Shown here one piece after another: positions 18,831-28,057 of a DNA stretch of 64,000 bases (positions are counted from its first letter, which is position 1; every line of letters begins with the position of its first letter). Source of the stretch: Methanosarcina thermophila TM-1 (GTDB lineage Archaea > Halobacteriota > Methanosarcinia > Methanosarcinales > Methanosarcinaceae); NCBI RefSeq assembly GCF_000969885.1, contig NZ_CP009501.1, positions 2,308,908 through 2,372,907 on the forward strand. The letters run 5' to 3'. A model generated the notes under the pieces. That model was given only the letters and a program-made list of their open reading frames with translations, was not told the origin of the DNA and did no database searches. The position numbers and the translations under genes were made by a program.

Positions 18831-19991
18831 TTACGCTTTTTTGCTCCTCTGATTCTTCTTTTCTTGTACCTTTGATTCTTCTTTTCCTGCTTTTCTTTCC
18901 TTCTTTTGCTCCTCTACGCTTTCTTGCATCTTTCCTTCTTCTTTTCTGCTTTCCTTTTCTTGCTCTTTTTCCTTTTCCCTTTCTTTGTTTTTCAGATATA
19001 TCTTCTTCTCATAATACGCGAGAGGATGATTGATTTTTTCACATAATCTATCTTTTCCTACGCAGTTGCCATAGGTTCTCATGGTATCACATGCAGGAGG
19101 CTTGTATACATTCCCTGTTGCACCTGCAATGTGCTCTATCTGGTAAAGAGTCTTTTCTGCGTCAAAATCAGGGGAGATATTGAAGAGATTAAGTATTTCA
19201 TCCACCGACATGCCTACGTTGAGCAGGAATGAAGTCATGGCAAACCGCATAGAATGGGCAAGATTCACTCCGCCCTGTACGTTTGCAAGGGCATGTGATA
19301 TGCAGGGGGGAAAAAGTTCAGGTTCCACTGTCCCAAAGTCCGTTTTTCCAAATTTTTTCTTCTGAACCTCAAACTGAGCCTTTATTTCAGCAACATAAGG
19401 GGCGCAAAAACGTGAAATTTCGGCAGGAATTTCAGGGATTGGAAACGACTGTTCAATACGTTCCCTTATAGCTTCTTCAAGAAGTCTTGCAAATTCTTCC
19501 TTTGTAATTCTTACCTCTCCAGCCCTTAACTGGCGATTTGCAAGTTTCCAGGCAGGATCTTTCAGGGAATTTGAAAAGCGGATATAGTCCGTAAAATGCA
19601 TACTGAAATAGGAATCTCTGAAGTCGGCTGAAATTCCAAAATCTTCCCCGAATTTAAGCAAGAAAGCTGGAGTTTCATTTCTCAAAAGTGTATAGGCAGC
19701 TTTGGCTTCTGCCAGAGCATAGCGCTTGGTAAAGAGCTGATCGTCCACACAGGCAACCAGCATTCTTGCAAAAGGATAGGAGAGAAGTTCTGAGAGAATC
19801 TGGGCTTCTCTGGAAACAGGCGGCTTTTTAATTTCCCCTTCCAGAGCTTCTTTTACCCTTTTTATCCCTCTAGCTCTTGCAGCCCGGTAAGCCCAGGAAT
19901 TAAGCAGACTGTCCAGGGAAATCCCCAGACTCTCAACATGGGTAGATGCTTCTGAGATAAAAGGGTAATATGCGAGTTTGTCAGCCTGCAT
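18831..19991 (-). CDS. priL: DNA primase large subunit PriL
   Basis: A 386-residue large, non-catalytic subunit of archaeal DNA primase. The N-terminal helical domain starts MQADKLAYYPFISEASTHV. The C-terminal iron-sulfur domain has four spaced cysteines: FPPC, then PPACDTMRTYGNC and RLCEKINHPL, the [4Fe-4S] ligands of PriL. The last about 55 residues are a low-complexity Lys/Glu tail encoded by a polypurine tract, likely dispensable and variable. The gene follows pcn with a three-base gap, so clamp and primase are one operon. Confidence 0.94.
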   Translation of the reverse strand: MQADKLAYYPFISEASTHVESLGISLDSLLNSWAYRAARARGIKRVKEALEGEIKKPPVSREAQILSELLSYPFARMLVACVDDQLFTKRYALAEAKAAYTLLRNETPAFLLKFGEDFGISADFRDSYFSMHFTDYIRFSNSLKDPAWKLANRQLRAGEVRITKEEFARLLEEAIRERIEQSFPIPEIPAEISRFCAPYVAEIKAQFEVQKKKFGKTDFGTVEPELFPPCISHALANVQGGVNLAHSMRFAMTSFLLNVGMSVDEILNLFNISPDFDAEKTLYQIEHIAGATGNVYKPPACDTMRTYGNCVGKDRLCEKINHPLAYYEKKIYLKNKEREKEKEQEKESRKEEGKMQESVEEQKKERKAGKEESKVQEKKNQRSKKA

Positions 19992-19994
19992 GGA

Positions 19995-20732
19995 TTATTC
20001 CGACTCAATTCTCGGAGCCAGGAGATAAGAAATTCTGCCTGCACCGTTTGCAATCTCGAAATCTATGAGTATCGGGAAATCTTTTCCAAGGGAAAGACTT
20101 ACCTCATTGACTTTATTCGTAGGTTTGACTATGTCGGCCAGATAGTCCAGAGAGAAAAGAGAACAGGCTTCACCTGCCTTCAGGTCGATCAGCTGGTCCC
20201 TACCCATCTCCAGGCGAACCTGGTCAGTATCGCCTTTTGCTTCCATATAGAAGGTATCATCAGAAACCCCCATTAGTAGATGATCACTTATTTTCTCTGC
20301 AGCTTTCACAGCACGCCTGAGGTCAGCTCCATTCAGGACAACTTTTGCAGGCAAATCTAGCTGGGGAACTCTTGGTTCTGCCCGAATTGTAGAAGGATCG
20401 AGAAGAGAAAGTGTATAAGACAGCCCTCCGACATCAATCAGGAGTTTTTGATTCCCTTCTTCAAGTTCCATCCGGACTGTGTCGTTCTTCTCCGCAATTC
20501 CCAGCAGGTCCATAATCTTGTTCAGGTCTATTCCTATTTCAGACTCATCAGCGCTATATTCATCGAAAGCGGATGATCCAAGCTCAAAAATTCCCATTGC
20601 GACATTGGCAGGATCAACAGCTTTTACCGAAATACCTTCCGGCTTTATTTTAATTCTGACCTCATCTACAATTACAGCCAATGCGGCAATCGCGTCTTTC
20701 AGAAGCTCTGCATTAATTGCTGCCTTGAACAT
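19995..20732 (-). CDS. pcn: DNA polymerase sliding clamp (PCNA)
   Basis: A 245-residue PCNA, the homotrimeric ring that tethers polymerases and other PIP-box proteins to DNA. The beginning MFKAAINAELLKDAIAALA, the interdomain connector region LDLPAKVVL near residue 120 and the C-terminal LLAPRIESE are typical of archaeal PCNA. Length is normal. It is the first gene of a pcn-priL operon and functions with RFC (one subunit at 46 kb) and probably Hef. Confidence 0.97.
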   Translation of the reverse strand: MFKAAINAELLKDAIAALAVIVDEVRIKIKPEGISVKAVDPANVAMGIFELGSSAFDEYSADESEIGIDLNKIMDLLGIAEKNDTVRMELEEGNQKLLIDVGGLSYTLSLLDPSTIRAEPRVPQLDLPAKVVLNGADLRRAVKAAEKISDHLLMGVSDDTFYMEAKGDTDQVRLEMGRDQLIDLKAGEACSLFSLDYLADIVKPTNKVNEVSLSLGKDFPILIDFEIANGAGRISYLLAPRIESE

Positions 20733-21039
20733 AATTCTTCTCCAATAAATAGATCTAAATTTTAAGCTCTTTATTACCCTTGAGATATATAAATTTCTTT
20801 ACAGATTCGGAAGTCCTCGCTCTATTTGAGAACCAATTTTCCGGCTAAAGCCAAATGGGTTTCTGAAATCGGAAAATTACTAGATTCAAACTCCCGGCAA
20901 CTATATAAATCTTGGTCAGAAAACAGGGCGACTTCAGGATCTGTTTGAAGCAGAAAGGAAGCTGTAGCCTGATAAATCTATAAATCTATTTTTTTCCGGG
21001 AAACATATTTTTCAAAGGTGGGTAGAAGAGAATTAAACT
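20733..21039. other. Intergenic region, no gene seen
   Basis: About 300 bases between the pcn start and the end of the TFS gene. A ctatataaatc sequence at about 20900 could be a promoter element but is far from pcn. Nothing else is seen. Confidence 0.45.
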
Positions 21040-21354
21040 TCAGTCGTATTCTCTCCAGGTAAATCCACATTTCGTGCATTTGAAGAATCGAGTTTCGGAT
21101 TCATCAGCAGACCTGAGCTGTCTGAGCCACCAGAATGCAGTGTTATTTCCACACTCTGGACATTTTGCATTTGTTGTTGGCAGACCTGAAGTCTGTTCAC
21201 CTTCCAGAACCACTACTTCACGGTCATCGATCTTGGCTTTGGAGACAAAATTTTTCGTGTTGCCTTCTATAGGTACTATGTTCCCACATTTTCTACACTC
21301 AAAATTACCATTTTTAGGAAACATCATGCTTTTGCATTTTGGACAGAATTGCAT
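21040..21354 (-). CDS. tfs: Transcription factor S (TFS)
   Basis: A 104-residue archaeal TFIIS/RPB9-like factor that stimulates transcript cleavage by backtracked RNA polymerase. There are two zinc ribbons: an N-terminal one (FCPKCKSMM and FECRKCGN) and a C-terminal one (KCPECGNN and FKCTKCGFTWREYD). The acidic Asp-Glu pair needed for cleavage is present in SADESETRF. The start is set at MQFCPKC (21354); an earlier in-frame codon would add seven residues. The gene start lies 41 bases inside the upstream Nudix gene, so the two are likely translationally coupled. Confidence 0.94.
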   Translation of the reverse strand: MQFCPKCKSMMFPKNGNFECRKCGNIVPIEGNTKNFVSKAKIDDREVVVLEGEQTSGLPTTNAKCPECGNNTAFWWLRQLRSADESETRFFKCTKCGFTWREYD

Positions 21355-21793
21355 TAATATCACTTTTTGCGTCATTTATAATTTTATTGTGATCAAAAGC
21401 TAACTCAGGAATGGAATCAAGCTCAAAAAGTTCGACGGAATCTGCATCAGAGCCTGGTTTTAGCTCTCCTGATCCTTTTGCGAGGTAACATACCGAAACC
21501 GTATGCTCTCTGGGATCACGGTGTGGGTCGGAATAGACACCCACTAGTTTGATTATCTCTATTGAAAGGCCTGTTTCTTCAAAAGCTTCCCTAGCTGCTG
21601 CGTTTTCTGTACTTTCCCCAATTTCTACGAAGCCGCCGGGAAGGGCAAATTTTCCCTGATAGGGGGGGTTTTTTCTCTTCACGAGCACAAGCCTGTTTTT
21701 AAAGAGGATTACTGTATCAACGGTTAAACTAGGGGTTTGAGGCTTCATAAAACGCCTTCGCTTTATTTTCAGGGAGATTTCTTTTTCCGTCAT
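21314..21793 (-). CDS. Nudix hydrolase
   Basis: A 159-residue Nudix protein. The Nudix box is intact: GGFVEIGES, then AAREAFEETGL, giving the GX5EX7REUXEEXGU pattern at about residues 50-72. The N-terminal VDTVILFKNRLVLVKRKNPP resembles ADP-ribose pyrophosphatases and nucleotide-sanitising enzymes; the substrate is uncertain. The ATG at 21793 follows a ggg sequence. Its 3' end overlaps the TFS start by 41 bases. Confidence 0.9.
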   Translation of the reverse strand: MTEKEISLKIKRRRFMKPQTPSLTVDTVILFKNRLVLVKRKNPPYQGKFALPGGFVEIGESTENAAAREAFEETGLSIEIIKLVGVYSDPHRDPREHTVSVCYLAKGSGELKPGSDADSVELFELDSIPELAFDHNKIINDAKSDINAILSKMQKHDVS

Positions 21794-22371
21794 CAATCCC
21801 TTTCTGAATTAGCTTTTCTAGCAGGAGTGCCAGAATAAAATAATATTATTATTGTGCATAACGTAGAAACTCGTCATTATATTTCAATATTGACATTGTA
21901 AGTCAAGTTTCTGTCAAGCAGAGAAATTCCTTATGCAGTAGCTTCTCGTAGTAGCTTCTCTTAAATGTTTCTCTTTTATCGAAACCATAAGTTTCTATCC
22001 TAATCTTGAAATTTTTTAGTTTTTACGCTTTTATATAAATGAGAACATGTTTGTAACGTTATTCTTCTATAATAGGAATCTATTATCTTATTTGCAGGCT
22101 CAATCACTCTTTATGAGTACCCTGACGGAGGTAATAATTCTACAGTTTATAGGTAAAGAAAGTAAAATCCATAACCTTTGAATTCCTTACTATTAATAAA
22201 TGAACTATTCAACTTATTAGAAACTTATATGAAAATCTATTAATTATTTTAAATGACTTCACATGTCACTTTCCGAAAGCTTCATAATTTGCCTGAGGCT
22301 TTTCTGAGCCTTCAGAAACAGAAACAAAACCTAGAATTAAGTTTTACCTCTGGCAAAAAGGTGCGTGAAAA
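21794..22371. other. Intergenic region between divergent genes
   Basis: About 580 AT-rich bases between the Nudix gene and the archaeosortase gene. A ttatataaatgag sequence at about 22030 could be a promoter for the plus-strand cluster, with a long leader. A short duplicated phrase gtagcttctc occurs near 21940-21960. Nothing else is seen. Confidence 0.5.
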
Positions 22372-23238
22372 ATGATAGAAAATATACTCTGGCTCGCAGT
22401 CGGGTTAATGGTTGCGTCATCCATCATCCCCAGAACTCTCAGGGTTCGTAAACTGGTAGGAGGGATTGGATGGGGCACATTTTCCATCCATTGGGGTTAT
22501 CAACCTCTTCATTATCTCGAGATCCAGGACTATGCCAATGTGCTCCTCACAATAGTGGTGACGCTGTTTTGTCTACTTGTAGCGTATATCATGTATCGGG
22601 AGTATAAAAATGGTCCTCTCTATATAAAAAATAGGGAAGTGTTACATTCCAAGTTTTCAGCTCAAGGTGAAGCGGATTCCCTTGATATAACCTCAATGCT
22701 TACCAGTGCCACTGCACTTGGAGCTCTAGTTTATTTCCCATTTGCGAATTTCACCCCTTTAAATACCTGGATTATAGGAGGAGTCACCTCCCAGATTCTC
22801 TGGGTTCTCCAGTACTTTGATATTCCTGCATATATGAAAGACTGGAATATGATAACACTTAATGGATACACTGTTGAGATAATACTGGCCTGTACTGCAA
22901 TTGAAAGCATTGCCCTTTTTATGGGGCTAATAGGTGCAGTGAGAGCTCCATTTAACCGCCTGGCTATGGCTTTTATCGCATCCGTGCCAGTTATCTATAT
23001 ACTTAATCTTATCAGGGATGTTTTCGTGGTAGTTGCTTATGGGGAGCAATGGTTTGGAGCTGACAGTTTCATAATAGCACATAATTATATTGCAAAGGCG
23101 GGTTCAGGTATTGCCCTTTTTGCAATTTCATATGTGGTGATTCGTATTCTTCCCGAACTATTCGGAATGATTGATGGTCTCTGGATCATATTTTCTCAAG
23201 AATTGAGATCCCTTCTGCACAGATCCGGGGGGGATTAA
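22372..23238 (+). CDS. artA: Archaeosortase A-type transpeptidase
   Basis: A 288-residue polytopic membrane protein of the exosortase/archaeosortase family. Members process surface proteins carrying a C-terminal PGF-CTERM-like signal and link them to a membrane lipid. The predicted catalytic residues are Cys174 in ILACTAIESI, Arg215 in NLIRDVFVV and His237 in IIAHNYIAKAG. About seven or eight membrane segments are visible. A gtgcgtga site precedes the ATG. It is the first gene of a tight cluster with archaetidylserine decarboxylase and synthase; in Haloferax the same lipid enzymes are known to be needed for ArtA processing. Confidence 0.9.
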   Translation: MIENILWLAVGLMVASSIIPRTLRVRKLVGGIGWGTFSIHWGYQPLHYLEIQDYANVLLTIVVTLFCLLVAYIMYREYKNGPLYIKNREVLHSKFSAQGEADSLDITSMLTSATALGALVYFPFANFTPLNTWIIGGVTSQILWVLQYFDIPAYMKDWNMITLNGYTVEIILACTAIESIALFMGLIGAVRAPFNRLAMAFIASVPVIYILNLIRDVFVVVAYGEQWFGADSFIIAHNYIAKAGSGIALFAISYVVIRILPELFGMIDGLWIIFSQELRSLLHRSGGD

Positions 23239-23243
23239 AGCTA

Positions 23244-23936
23244 ATGCTTGCAAAAGGCTCAGAACCCTGGCTTCTTACTGCTGCACTTATAACCATAACG
23301 TTTGCGGTTCTCTCCAAGGCAATGAACAGCTCCCATCTAACCCACGTTACTTACATATCAATGGTGCTGACTTTCTTTATGGTTCTTTTCTTTAGAGATC
23401 CCGAAAGAAAGGTGGAAGTTTCGGATACTTATATGGTTTCCCCGGCTGACGGCACTGTCATAGACATTCGGGGCCGGAAAGTCTGTATTTTCATGTTTCT
23501 CCAGAATGTACATGTAAATAGAGCTCCGATTTCGGGAAGGATCAGAGAAATTACTTACAGAAAAGGAGGATATCTTCCTGCTTTCTGTAAAGACTCTGAA
23601 AGAAACGAAAGAAACGAGTTTATTATTCACACCAAGTATGGGGATGTCAGTGTCACGCAGATTGCAGGCACTATTGCCAGACGAATTGTTTCCTATCCTC
23701 GAGTAAATGATTTTATCGAGCAAGGACAGCGCATTGGAATGATTCGTTTTGGGTCAAGAGTTGACGTAACAATTCCCCAAAACTTTGAAATCATAGTACG
23801 GAAAGGAGAGCGGGTACTTGCAGGCAAAACCATTATAGCAACAATAAAAAATGACAGGGATTTTGAACATGAACATATTTCAAATGTTAAGGCTCCCGGA
23901 CCTGGTCTCTCTCTTGAACCTTCTCTGCGGAATTAG
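23244..23936 (+). CDS. asd: Archaetidylserine decarboxylase proenzyme
   Basis: A 230-residue phosphatidylserine-decarboxylase-like proenzyme that makes archaetidylethanolamine. Two membrane helices precede the catalytic domain with SPADGTV (residues 66-72), FMFLQNVHVNR and the self-cleavage site RFGSRVD; cleavage between G170 and S171 would form the pyruvoyl group. It starts five bases after artA, with a ggggggatt site. It ends in TAG, one of only three UAG terminators found here. If UAG were read, the frame would run 48 further codons with nine cysteines, antiphase inside pssA. It overlaps pssA by 68 bases. Confidence 0.92.
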   Translation: MLAKGSEPWLLTAALITITFAVLSKAMNSSHLTHVTYISMVLTFFMVLFFRDPERKVEVSDTYMVSPADGTVIDIRGRKVCIFMFLQNVHVNRAPISGRIREITYRKGGYLPAFCKDSERNERNEFIIHTKYGDVSVTQIAGTIARRIVSYPRVNDFIEQGQRIGMIRFGSRVDVTIPQNFEIIVRKGERVLAGKTIIATIKNDRDFEHEHISNVKAPGPGLSLEPSLRN

Positions 23937-24660
23937 TTCAATTGCAGTAGCTGCCCAGGCTACAGTCCAGGTTGCCACATCTCAAACTGCGGCTGCCCAG
24001 AATGGGTTTTCTCTGGCTTTGATCTTACTTCTTGTTGCAGCAATTGCAGATGGAGCGGATGGATATATTGCCAGGCGATTTAAAGGAGGAGAACTTGGGG
24101 AACAACTTGACTCCCTGGCAGATGCAGTTTCTTTCGGGGTTGCTCCTGCTCTTCTCATATATCTACAGTTCGGGCAAGTAAACCCTGTAGCCGGAGAACC
24201 GGACCCTCTTATTGCGATATTTCCAGCTTTTTATGCTGTTTGCGGTGTGCTCAGGCTTGCTCGTTTCAATTCTGTAACTCCCCGTAAAACAGGCTTTGAG
24301 GGTCTTCCCATAACTGCAGGCTGCATAATGCTTGTTACATATATGCTGCTGAACGAAAGTCTTGTCAGAATAGACTTTCTTTTAGCGCTTACCCTTGGTC
24401 TCTCTATTCTTATGGTAAGCTCGGTAAATTATCCCAAGATCAGGAATGTCAGGATTCTTGCATTTATCTCTTCTATTTTCGGGATAACTATGTTTCTCTA
24501 CCTGTATAATGTCGAATATATGCGAATTTTCTCGACCCTGCCTTTTATCCTTATGTTGATATACATTTTTTCTCCTTTTTTCAAGATCCCTCTATTAAAC
24601 AATCTGGGTAGCAAGGAGTATAGGAACAAAAGACTGAGCGCCAGGAAGGAAAAGAATTAA
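23869..24660 (+). CDS. pssA: CDP-archaeol serine transferase (archaetidylserine synthase)
   Basis: A 263-residue CDP-alcohol phosphatidyltransferase with about seven membrane segments. The family motif is complete: DGADGYIARRF, then GEQLDSLAD, matching DGxxARx8GxxxDxxxD near residues 60-85. It joins CDP-archaeol and serine. I use the ATG at 23869, which has gggattttg upstream, rather than one six codons earlier. It overlaps the decarboxylase gene and so is coupled to it: synthase and decarboxylase act in sequence on the same lipid. Confidence 0.92.
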   Translation: MNIFQMLRLPDLVSLLNLLCGISSIAVAAQATVQVATSQTAAAQNGFSLALILLLVAAIADGADGYIARRFKGGELGEQLDSLADAVSFGVAPALLIYLQFGQVNPVAGEPDPLIAIFPAFYAVCGVLRLARFNSVTPRKTGFEGLPITAGCIMLVTYMLLNESLVRIDFLLALTLGLSILMVSSVNYPKIRNVRILAFISSIFGITMFLYLYNVEYMRIFSTLPFILMLIYIFSPFFKIPLLNNLGSKEYRNKRLSARKEKN

Positions 24661-24717
24661 AACCGGTTCACTTTAGTAAGACACTGACTAACGAATTCTA
24701 GGAAGGGAGAGATTTAT

Positions 24718-25086
24718 TTGGTTCAGGAAAAAATAACCGACAAAGATAATGCACTCTTTGAAGCAGGAATTAAACTCGGAGCTCTTTATCATCAATTCAC
24801 GGGCTCTCCTGTAAACTTGAACACGGTTTCAAGCCTTGAAACGGCTATCCAGGAAAGCATTTCAGTTCAGCCCTATGTAGAAGAAATCTCAGTAAAAATT
24901 GATAGGGACATGCTGAGAAGTAAGCTGAATAATGAATTTGGTTATACCGAACTTCAGGGTCCCATGCTTAAGGTAAATATAACCGTAAGGTATGGTTCTT
25001 CAAAAGTAAAAGTTGGAATGGAGTATGACCCTGAACTTAATTACCCGTTGATGAAAATTCTAGAAATTAAAGAGACAAATGTTTGA
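24718..25086 (+). CDS. mptD: Dihydroneopterin aldolase, archaeal MptD type
   Basis: A 122-residue protein matching the archaeal 7,8-dihydroneopterin aldolase family (MptD), which acts in tetrahydromethanopterin synthesis. Recognisable phrases are FEAGIKLGALYHQFTG at the N-terminus, SLETAIQESIS near residue 42 and MEYDPELNYPLM near the end. The start is TTG at 24718, preceded by ggaagggagag. Its last codons and stop are included in a 38-bp tandem array that follows. Confidence 0.85.
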   Translation: MVQEKITDKDNALFEAGIKLGALYHQFTGSPVNLNTVSSLETAIQESISVQPYVEEISVKIDRDMLRSKLNNEFGYTELQGPMLKVNITVRYGSSKVKVGMEYDPELNYPLMKILEIKETNV

Positions 25087-25205
25087 GACAGCTAACACTG
25101 GAGATTGAGAAGACAAACATTTGAAGCAGCTAACGTTGGAGATTGAGAAGACAAACATTTGAAACAGCTAACACTGGAAATTGAGAAGACAAACGGTTGA
25201 AACAA
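25074..25205. repeat. 38-bp tandem repeat copying the mptD 3' end
   Basis: Units start at 25074, 25112, 25150 and 25188 (three full copies and a partial one). The first copy contains the last four sense codons and the TGA of mptD; later copies carry the same phrase (gacaaacatttga) with small changes. The array was clearly generated from the gene end itself. Confidence 0.95.
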
Positions 25206-25242
25206 ACAACTCTGTAAAAAAATAAGCCGTAAAGAGAAGCTT

Positions 25243-26343
25243 TTAAACTTCATTCTTTACAGTCTCAAATGCCCTGATAACTTTTTCGTTCTGTTCCCGA
25301 GTCCCGACTGTTACCCTGATAAAAGTGTCACCCGCCTCCCTGAAAGAGTCACAAGGGCGTACAATAATTCCTTTTCTCAGGAGGCTCTGTGTAACAGCTT
25401 TTGCTTTTAAAGGAGCAACGTCTACAAGTACAAAGTTTGCCTGGGAAGGATAAACCGTAAAAGGAATCTTTTCTTTCAGATATTCTCTGCCCACTCTTGC
25501 GATTTCTATGCTCTTTCTCAGGTGGTCAACATCCGAAAGGGCAGCAATTCCTGCTTTTAACGCCGGAAGGCTTACTGAGAACGGAGTGGCTGCCTTTATA
25601 TACTCTTTTGCCAGCCATTCGGGCATGATCCCATAACCTAGCCGTAGACCTGCAAGCCCGAATGCCTTGGAAAAGGTTCTGCCCACAACAAGATTATCGT
25701 ATTCCCTTACAAGCTCAGCAAGGTTCCTGTCCGCAAACTCGACATATGCCTCGTCAAGGAACACAAGAGCTTTTGTATTTTCAAGAATTATCCTCAGATC
25801 GTTTTCAGGAAGAAGATTCCCAGAAGGATTATTGGGAGAGCAGAGGAAGATTATTTTTGTCCTTTCGGACTGAGCTTTTAGAACCTTTTCAAGATCAAGT
25901 GAAAAGTCCTGTTTTCTCCTGACAAAAACCGGTTTTCCTCCGCATGCCTTTGCTGGCAGCTCGTAATAGGCAAAAGTCGGAGTAGGAATTATGACCTCAT
26001 CCCCTTTTTCAATGATCAGCCTGCAAAGTCCATCAAGAAGTCCATCCATTCCTGGTCCTGAGGCTATGAGGTTTGAAACCGGAAAACCTGTGTATTTCGA
26101 GAGAGCTTCCCTGAGTTCTATAGCATCTGCTGAGGGGTAAATATTTGTACAGGGAGCTGCGTCCATCATCGCCTGAACAGCTTTTGGAGAGGGTCCAAGT
26201 GGGTTTTCATTTGAGCCGAGTTTGATGATTGAAGCTGGATCAAGCCCGTAAGCAGAAGCTATTTCCTCAATGGATTTTCCTGGAACATACTCTGCAATAT
26301 CAAAGATCTCCTTTTTTATAAGTTCAGGCCTGCTCAAGAACAT
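25243..26343 (-). CDS. hisC: Histidinol-phosphate aminotransferase
   Basis: A 366-residue PLP enzyme of fold type I that makes histidinol phosphate. Evidence: [15 protein letters not shown] near the N-terminus, [10 protein letters not shown] near residue 170, LDEAYVEFA near 197, and the PLP-lysine motif [17 protein letters not shown] with its lysine near 227. The start is the ATG at 26343. It overlaps the end of argD by 20 bases, so both aminotransferases are one operon. Confidence 0.94.
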   Translation of the reverse strand: MFLSRPELIKKEIFDIAEYVPGKSIEEIASAYGLDPASIIKLGSNENPLGPSPKAVQAMMDAAPCTNIYPSADAIELREALSKYTGFPVSNLIASGPGMDGLLDGLCRLIIEKGDEVIIPTPTFAYYELPAKACGGKPVFVRRKQDFSLDLEKVLKAQSERTKIIFLCSPNNPSGNLLPENDLRIILENTKALVFLDEAYVEFADRNLAELVREYDNLVVGRTFSKAFGLAGLRLGYGIMPEWLAKEYIKAATPFSVSLPALKAGIAALSDVDHLRKSIEIARVGREYLKEKIPFTVYPSQANFVLVDVAPLKAKAVTQSLLRKGIIVRPCDSFREAGDTFIRVTVGTREQNEKVIRAFETVKNEV

Positions 26344-27529
26344 CAACTACCGTATCGATCTGTTCTTTCGTAATTACAAGTGGAGGAACCAGACGAAGCA
26401 CAGAATCCGAAGTACAGTTTAATAGCACTCCGCATTCCCTTGCAAACTCCACAAATTTGCTGCATGGATATTTTATCTCGACTCCTATCATGAGACCTTT
26501 GCCACGGACTTCTATAACGTCCTCCCTGTCCATGTTCCTGAGTTTCCCCATGAAGTAAGTCCCGTTCTCTTTCGAGCGCTTAAGAAGCTCTTCTTCGCGA
26601 ATTGCTTCGATTGAGGCAAGTGCAGCTGCACAGGCAAGTGGCCCGCCTCCAAAGGTAGAAGCATGCTGTCCGCGCCCAAAGCTGAGTCCCTCCCTGGCTG
26701 CGATAGCACCCATTGGGAAGCCTCCTCCAATTGCTTTTGCCATACTCATAATATCAGGTTCCACGCCAAATTGCTCTTTACAGAACCATGTGCCTGTCCT
26801 TCCAAAGCCTGTCTGCACTTCGTCAAAGATAAGGAAGGTTCCGGTTTCGTCACAGATTTCCCTGACCTCTTTGAGGTAATCGGGATCCGGGATATTTACT
26901 CCGCCTTCGCCCTGAATGGGCTCAAGAATAACGGCTGCCGTATCTTCCGAAATAGCCTGCCTGATAGCTTCAGCATTGGAGTACGGGACGAAAGTTGTCT
27001 CGGAACTTACGGGAGGCATGAAAGGATCCCTGTACATGCTCTTATGGGTTACGCTGAGTGCCCCTATAGTCCTGCCGTGGAAGGAATGTTCAGCTGCGAT
27101 GAAGGCGCTTTTTCCCGAAGTCACGCGGGCAAGTTTCATTGCAGATTCAACAGCTTCAGCGCCTGAGTTACAGAAAAAAACACGCTCCATACCTGTTATT
27201 GAGACCAAGGTTTCTGCAAGCTCGGCCTGAATTTCAGTATAATAAAGGTTGGAGACGTGCATCAGTTTCTCAGCTTGAGACTGGATTGCCTTCACAACCC
27301 TCGGGTGGCAGTGCCCAACATTGTTTACTGCAATCCCTGCTACGCAGTCAATATATTCTTTTCCGTAAATATCCCTGACAATTGCTCCCTTCCCTTCTGA
27401 GAGTACAAGGGGCTGTCGCCCATATGTCTGCATGACGTATTTTGAATCTTTTTCTATGATTGAATCATATTTTACCTGTAAATCCTCAGACTCTGAGACA
27501 ATCTCAGATTTTATAATATTCTCTGTCAA
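26324..27529 (-). CDS. argD: Acetylornithine aminotransferase
   Basis: A 401-residue class III PLP aminotransferase for arginine synthesis. Conserved features are [18 protein letters not shown] near residue 60, [18 protein letters not shown] near 117, [14 protein letters not shown] near 235 and the PLP lysine in [15 protein letters not shown] near 263. It starts at TTG 27529 with aagga six bases upstream. The N-terminal 25 residues are an extra leader. Upstream gene of an argD-hisC operon. Dual use for lysine or ornithine intermediates cannot be excluded. Confidence 0.93.
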   Translation of the reverse strand: MTENIIKSEIVSESEDLQVKYDSIIEKDSKYVMQTYGRQPLVLSEGKGAIVRDIYGKEYIDCVAGIAVNNVGHCHPRVVKAIQSQAEKLMHVSNLYYTEIQAELAETLVSITGMERVFFCNSGAEAVESAMKLARVTSGKSAFIAAEHSFHGRTIGALSVTHKSMYRDPFMPPVSSETTFVPYSNAEAIRQAISEDTAAVILEPIQGEGGVNIPDPDYLKEVREICDETGTFLIFDEVQTGFGRTGTWFCKEQFGVEPDIMSMAKAIGGGFPMGAIAAREGLSFGRGQHASTFGGGPLACAAALASIEAIREEELLKRSKENGTYFMGKLRNMDREDVIEVRGKGLMIGVEIKYPCSKFVEFARECGVLLNCTSDSVLRLVPPLVITKEQIDTVVDVLEQA

Positions 27530-28057
27530 CTGAATTCCTTCCTGAAATTTGTTCTTTTTAACTGATCGAAAAATCTGACGAATAAAGTTTGGATTATTTT
27601 GAATATATCAATCAAGAAATTCTGATAACTTGAATTAGATATGCTATTGAAATCCTGGGAAATATTCTCTCTGAGTATTTAAGAGATTTGCAATTAAATC
27701 TCACATTTGAGTTTCAAAATCGGATTTCACAATCTAATTCCGTAGTTGAATCTCATAATTAAAATTCAAAGTTAGACTCCATATATAATCATTTTTTTAT
27801 TTTATTCAGAGTTCGGTTCTCTCCAGAATCCAGATAATTCCCTGATTCCCTAAGAATGTTACTGCTCATTCTCAAAAAAGATGTTTTCCCACAATTCTTT
27901 GTCCCTGGGGTATGAGCTTACATTCTGCAGAGGCAGGGTTCGACGTATCTGGAATTGAAATTAAGAAAAAAGCTATGATTAAAGGAAATTCCAGATTTCT
28001 CAGGGTATCAAAAACTCGATACTGCTGGTCAAACTGGTGTCTCGAGTTAATTCCTGA
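27530..28057. other. Intergenic region, no gene seen
   Basis: About 530 bases upstream of argD and downstream of the bactofilin-like gene. A loose family of phrases such as tttgaatctcataatt occurs between 27690 and 27790, like a decayed tandem repeat. No gene or RNA is recognised. Confidence 0.5.
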
